Below, piece after piece: positions 32,754-34,827 of a stretch of 34,827 bases of DNA. This stretch comes from Alphaproteobacteria bacterium (GTDB lineage: Bacteria; Pseudomonadota; Alphaproteobacteria; Micropepsales; Micropepsaceae), in the NCBI GenBank assembly GCA_023259375.1, contig JAHFQC010000057.1, forward strand, positions 1 through 34,827, in the 5' to 3' direction. Both the position numbers and the translations under genes were made by a program. Below the pieces are notes generated by a model. It did no database searches and had not been told where the DNA came from. It saw only the letters and a list, made by a program, of their open reading frames with translations. The number at the start of each line of letters is the position of its first letter. The stretch's first letter is position 1.

Positions 32754-33494
32754 TCAAGCACACCACTTCATGGGAATGGACCAGAATGCTTCGTGCGGGG
32801 TAAGCGGCGACTGTGCGGCGGGGCGATACCGGTGCCAGCGTGGGGCTACGCGCAACTGCGAGGGGTAGAGTTCGATCAACGCTAGCTTCAGCGCCCAGTC
32901 GGTGGGAAACACGTAACGCACAGCAGCGGACGAAACGCAGCGACGGCTTATTCTGTGCAGAGCTGCGCTGCGGTGGAAGACGGAAGACGCGTAGGGTAGG
33001 TCTTCGTAGAACATGATCTCAAATTTCTGTGAGAGCATGGCGAAGTTATCGATGATCAGCGTGTTGAGAGCGCGGTGATTGCAGTGGTTCCCGGCGCCCA
33101 ATGGAACAAAAAGTGTGCCCTTGTCTCTTGGGTGGAAGTCGGCGGCCAAGCGCGCGAGCGTAGACAGCACTGGACCTTCGATCTGCTCGAGATCGTCACG
33201 AATATGCGAGAGATCCGAGACGCGGCGGTCGCGCAGCATCGGCTCTTGGCACCCGAGATCGATCCGGCTGAGGCCGCATTCCCGGGCGAACGCCTCATCT
33301 TCCGCATCCCTGAGGGCGAAGACGTCGGCCTGGGACGGCGGTTCCTGCTTGGGTTTTGCCAAGTAGCGGCCACCGGTGAATACGTTAATCAGTGTTCCGT
33401 GACCGATCGCTTTGAGGAAGCTTCCCAACGAAAAGCAGGCATCATCAAAATGGGGAGACAGGACGACGATGGGGTGTTGGCGAAGGCGCGCCAT
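32754..33494 (-). CDS. PIG-L family deacetylase
   Basis: A 246-residue zinc-dependent deacetylase-like protein. The metal-binding motif is VVLSPHFDDACFSLG near the N-terminus, with a second His pair in NHCNHRALN. FEIMFYEDLPYASS is also typical. PIG-L enzymes remove acetyl from N-acetylglucosamine-type sugars or act on small thiols and antibiotics. Pairing with a GT25 enzyme suggests surface glycan or glycolipid modification. The ATG at 33494 begins the conserved core; a frame extending to 33806 has no family resemblance. Confidence 0.85.
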   Translation of the reverse strand: MARLRQHPIVVLSPHFDDACFSLGSFLKAIGHGTLINVFTGGRYLAKPKQEPPSQADVFALRDAEDEAFARECGLSRIDLGCQEPMLRDRRVSDLSHIRDDLEQIEGPVLSTLARLAADFHPRDKGTLFVPLGAGNHCNHRALNTLIIDNFAMLSQKFEIMFYEDLPYASSVFHRSAALHRISRRCVSSAAVRYVFPTDWALKLALIELYPSQLRVAPRWHRYRPAAQSPLTPHEAFWSIPMKWCA

Positions 33495-33818
33495 GTAGGG
33501 CGCAGTGGAAAGATCGAGGGTCGTTGGAAACAGTAATGTCTGGAGCCAGAACGAAGGCCGGCCCGACAGGCCTGTGTGGTTTCGCGAAGACGCGGCACGC
33601 TGTGAAGATTGCAACGGCACTGAACCAACCCCTCTTGCGGCGCCGGCCCGGTACGAAGGCTTCGTCCCAATGGTCCCGACTCTCGGCCATGATCCTGTGG
33701 CTGGCTTGAGTTGGTGATTTATGGAGATATAGTGGAGCGACCATCCAGGCTGACGCGGTTCGCTCGATCTTCGGGCTGCGTCATGCCATGGAAAGATGCA
33801 GCCCATTACAGTCTCGCC
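33495..33818. other. Divergent intergenic region, PIG-L versus response regulator
   Basis: This 324-nt gap carries a promoter near its right side and otherwise nothing I can identify. The frame open on the minus strand upstream of PIG-L shows no known domain. Confidence 0.45.
33706..33733 (+). promoter_or_regulatory. Candidate promoter of the response regulator/kinase operon
   Basis: TTGAGT (33706-33711), a 16-nt spacer and TATAGT (33728-33733) lie about 85 nt before the chosen start of the regulator. Confidence 0.45.
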
Positions 33819-34508
33819 ATGAGTGATCTCGTTTTAATTGCCGAAGACGATCTGGAGATCGCCGAAATCCTTGACGCCTATTTTGTGCGTGAGGGGTTTC
33901 GTACCGTCCGCGCGGCCGATGGCCGGACGGCTATCGACCTTCATCTGGCCCTGAAGCCGGATATCATCCTGCTCGACGTGAAGATGCCTCAGCTCGACGG
34001 CTGGGAGGTTCTGGCGGAGGTCCGGCGCAGGGGTAATACGCCCGTGATCATGGTCACCGCCCTCGATACGGATATTGACCGTTTGCAGGGATTGCGGATC
34101 GGTGCGGACGATTATGTCGTCAAGCCGTTCAATCCGGTCGAGGTCGTGGCGCGCGCGAAAGCCGTCTTGCGCCGTGCCGGTGCGGCCCGGTTTGGCGGTG
34201 TTCTGCGAGTAGACCGGCTGACCATCGATCTGGATAGTTATGTGGTGAAGGCCGAGACCGACGGGAAGCCGCTGCTTCTGCAACTGACACTGACGGAATT
34301 TCGGATTCTCGCCCACATGGCGCGGATGCCGAACAAGGTGTTTTCGCGCGGCGAACTGGTCGACGCATGCCTTCCGGGCGCCGATGCGCTCGATCGGACC
34401 GTCGACAGTCACGTGAGCAACCTTCGCAAGAAGCTCGACACTGCCGGTGTGGAGGGGTTGCTACTGGGCGTACGGGGTGTTGGCTATCGTTTGTTGGCAG
34501 GGCAATAA
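33819..34508 (+). CDS. OmpR-family response regulator (AdeR/BaeR-like)
   Basis: A 229-residue regulator. The receiver domain starts LVLIAEDDLEIAEILDAYFV, with Asp53 in ILLDVKMPQLDGW and Lys102 in DDYVVKPFNP. The winged-helix output domain has LTLTEFRILAHMARMPNKVF and DSHVSNLRKKL. The sequence is close to BaeR/AdeR regulators, which control multidrug efflux pumps. The ATG at 33819 starts the receiver fold; ATG 33783 is an in-frame alternative, and neither has a strong ribosome binding site. Its stop overlaps the kinase start by one base. Confidence 0.9.
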   Translation: MSDLVLIAEDDLEIAEILDAYFVREGFRTVRAADGRTAIDLHLALKPDIILLDVKMPQLDGWEVLAEVRRRGNTPVIMVTALDTDIDRLQGLRIGADDYVVKPFNPVEVVARAKAVLRRAGAARFGGVLRVDRLTIDLDSYVVKAETDGKPLLLQLTLTEFRILAHMARMPNKVFSRGELVDACLPGADALDRTVDSHVSNLRKKLDTAGVEGLLLGVRGVGYRLLAGQ

Positions 34509-34827
34509 TGTGGCGCAGCGGCCTCAGCAGGCAAATCCTGGTCTCGATGGCGACCGTAAGCGTCATCGTTGCAATGCTCGTTTTTTGGGGGTCGTACGCC
34601 GCGGTTGTGGTGGCTTACACATACTTCCCCTCGATGGTCAGCGAAGACAGCTGGCTTCCATCGAGCAGTGACTATTTGACATTGGCAATCCTTGTTGTCG
34701 CCGCGTTTTCCATAGCTTGCCTTGTTGCACTCAAGCTGGCGGGGCGTTTGCTGGTGCCGTTGAACTCTCTGGCCGAAAGCGCCCGTAAAATTGCGGCGGG
34801 AGATCTCTCGGCGCGCGCAATTCCCGG
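34508..34827 (+). CDS. Sensor histidine kinase (AdeS/BaeS-like), N-terminal part
   Basis: The first 106 codons are present and the gene runs off the window. Two transmembrane helices (about residues 10-38 and 58-80) flank a very short periplasmic loop (FPSMVSEDSWLPSSSD). A HAMP start follows (LAGRLLVPLNSLAESARKIA, then AGDLSARAIPG). The short loop with a SWLPS motif is reminiscent of AdeS. The kinase core is outside the window. It overlaps the response regulator stop by one base and should be its partner. Confidence 0.85.
   Translation, partial: MWRSGLSRQILVSMATVSVIVAMLVFWGSYAAVVVAYTYFPSMVSEDSWLPSSSDYLTLAILVVAAFSIACLVALKLAGRLLVPLNSLAESARKIAAGDLSARAIP

Noticed and set aside
33495..33806. N-terminal extension of the PIG-L gene
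   Set aside because: The frame is open, but the added residues are low in family resemblance and the conserved core starts at the ATG at 33494.
1..34827. CRISPR array or tandem repeat array
   Set aside because: No regularly spaced direct repeats were seen by reading the sequence.

Overview
The window looks like a chromosomal segment of a GC-rich alphaproteobacterium. The evidence is the order bamE (divergent) / ubiquinol-cytochrome c chaperone / DUF177 / rpmF / plsX / fabH / ihfA / MerR / tRNA-Pro, together with H+-pyrophosphatase, PiuC and FixJ-type proteins. rpmF directly before plsX points away from typical Rhizobiales, but I cannot name a genus.

Region 1 (1-8093) is mostly conserved core. 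It holds the tail of a membrane pyrophosphatase and its terminator, then an AT-richer small membrane-protein gene and a CocE-type hydrolase, both of which look inserted. The envelope, lipid and ribosome block bamE-UQCC-yceD-rpmF-plsX-fabH-ihfA-merR follows, ending in tRNA-Pro(GGG) with a clear promoter.

Region 2 (8094-10865), just past the tRNA, is accessory debris and small metabolic genes: a frameshifted AbiEii toxin remnant, a two-domain glyoxalase-superfamily protein, a chimeric ORF made of a truncated secreted SecD-head-like protein and an ankyrin remnant, and a glutathione S-transferase. Region 3 (10950-15589) is an iron-uptake operon: hemP, a TonB siderophore receptor, piuC and a PepSY membrane protein, with a dyad over the candidate promoter.

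Region 4 (15771-16805) is a second debris patch: a sensor-kinase remnant, a small VOC protein and a dienelactone hydrolase remnant. Region 5 (16841-27126) is the most unusual part. It holds a VOC protein, a flavin disulfide oxidoreductase, a Tat-exported EHN-type epoxide hydrolase and a Tat-exported thioredoxin/DipZ-C protein with a CINW motif. A FixJ-type regulator is transcribed the other way. Beyond it are a Tat-exported epoxide-hydrolase/dehalogenase-type hydrolase, a NIPSNAP protein, an SDR with an apparent internal deletion, and an EmrB/EmrA-type efflux pair. I infer a regulated system that handles reactive electrophiles such as epoxides or halogenated compounds, partly in the periplasm, with efflux. 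The substrate is unknown.

Region 6 (27140-31775) begins with IS30-family fragments in opposite orientations around a small membrane-protein gene. It continues with a DUF2269/saccharopine-dehydrogenase-like/DCC operon, an orphan secreted protein and a HipA remnant. Region 7 (31912-34827) has a translationally coupled PIG-L deacetylase and family 25 glycosyltransferase, divergent from an AdeRS/BaeSR-like two-component system whose kinase runs off the end.
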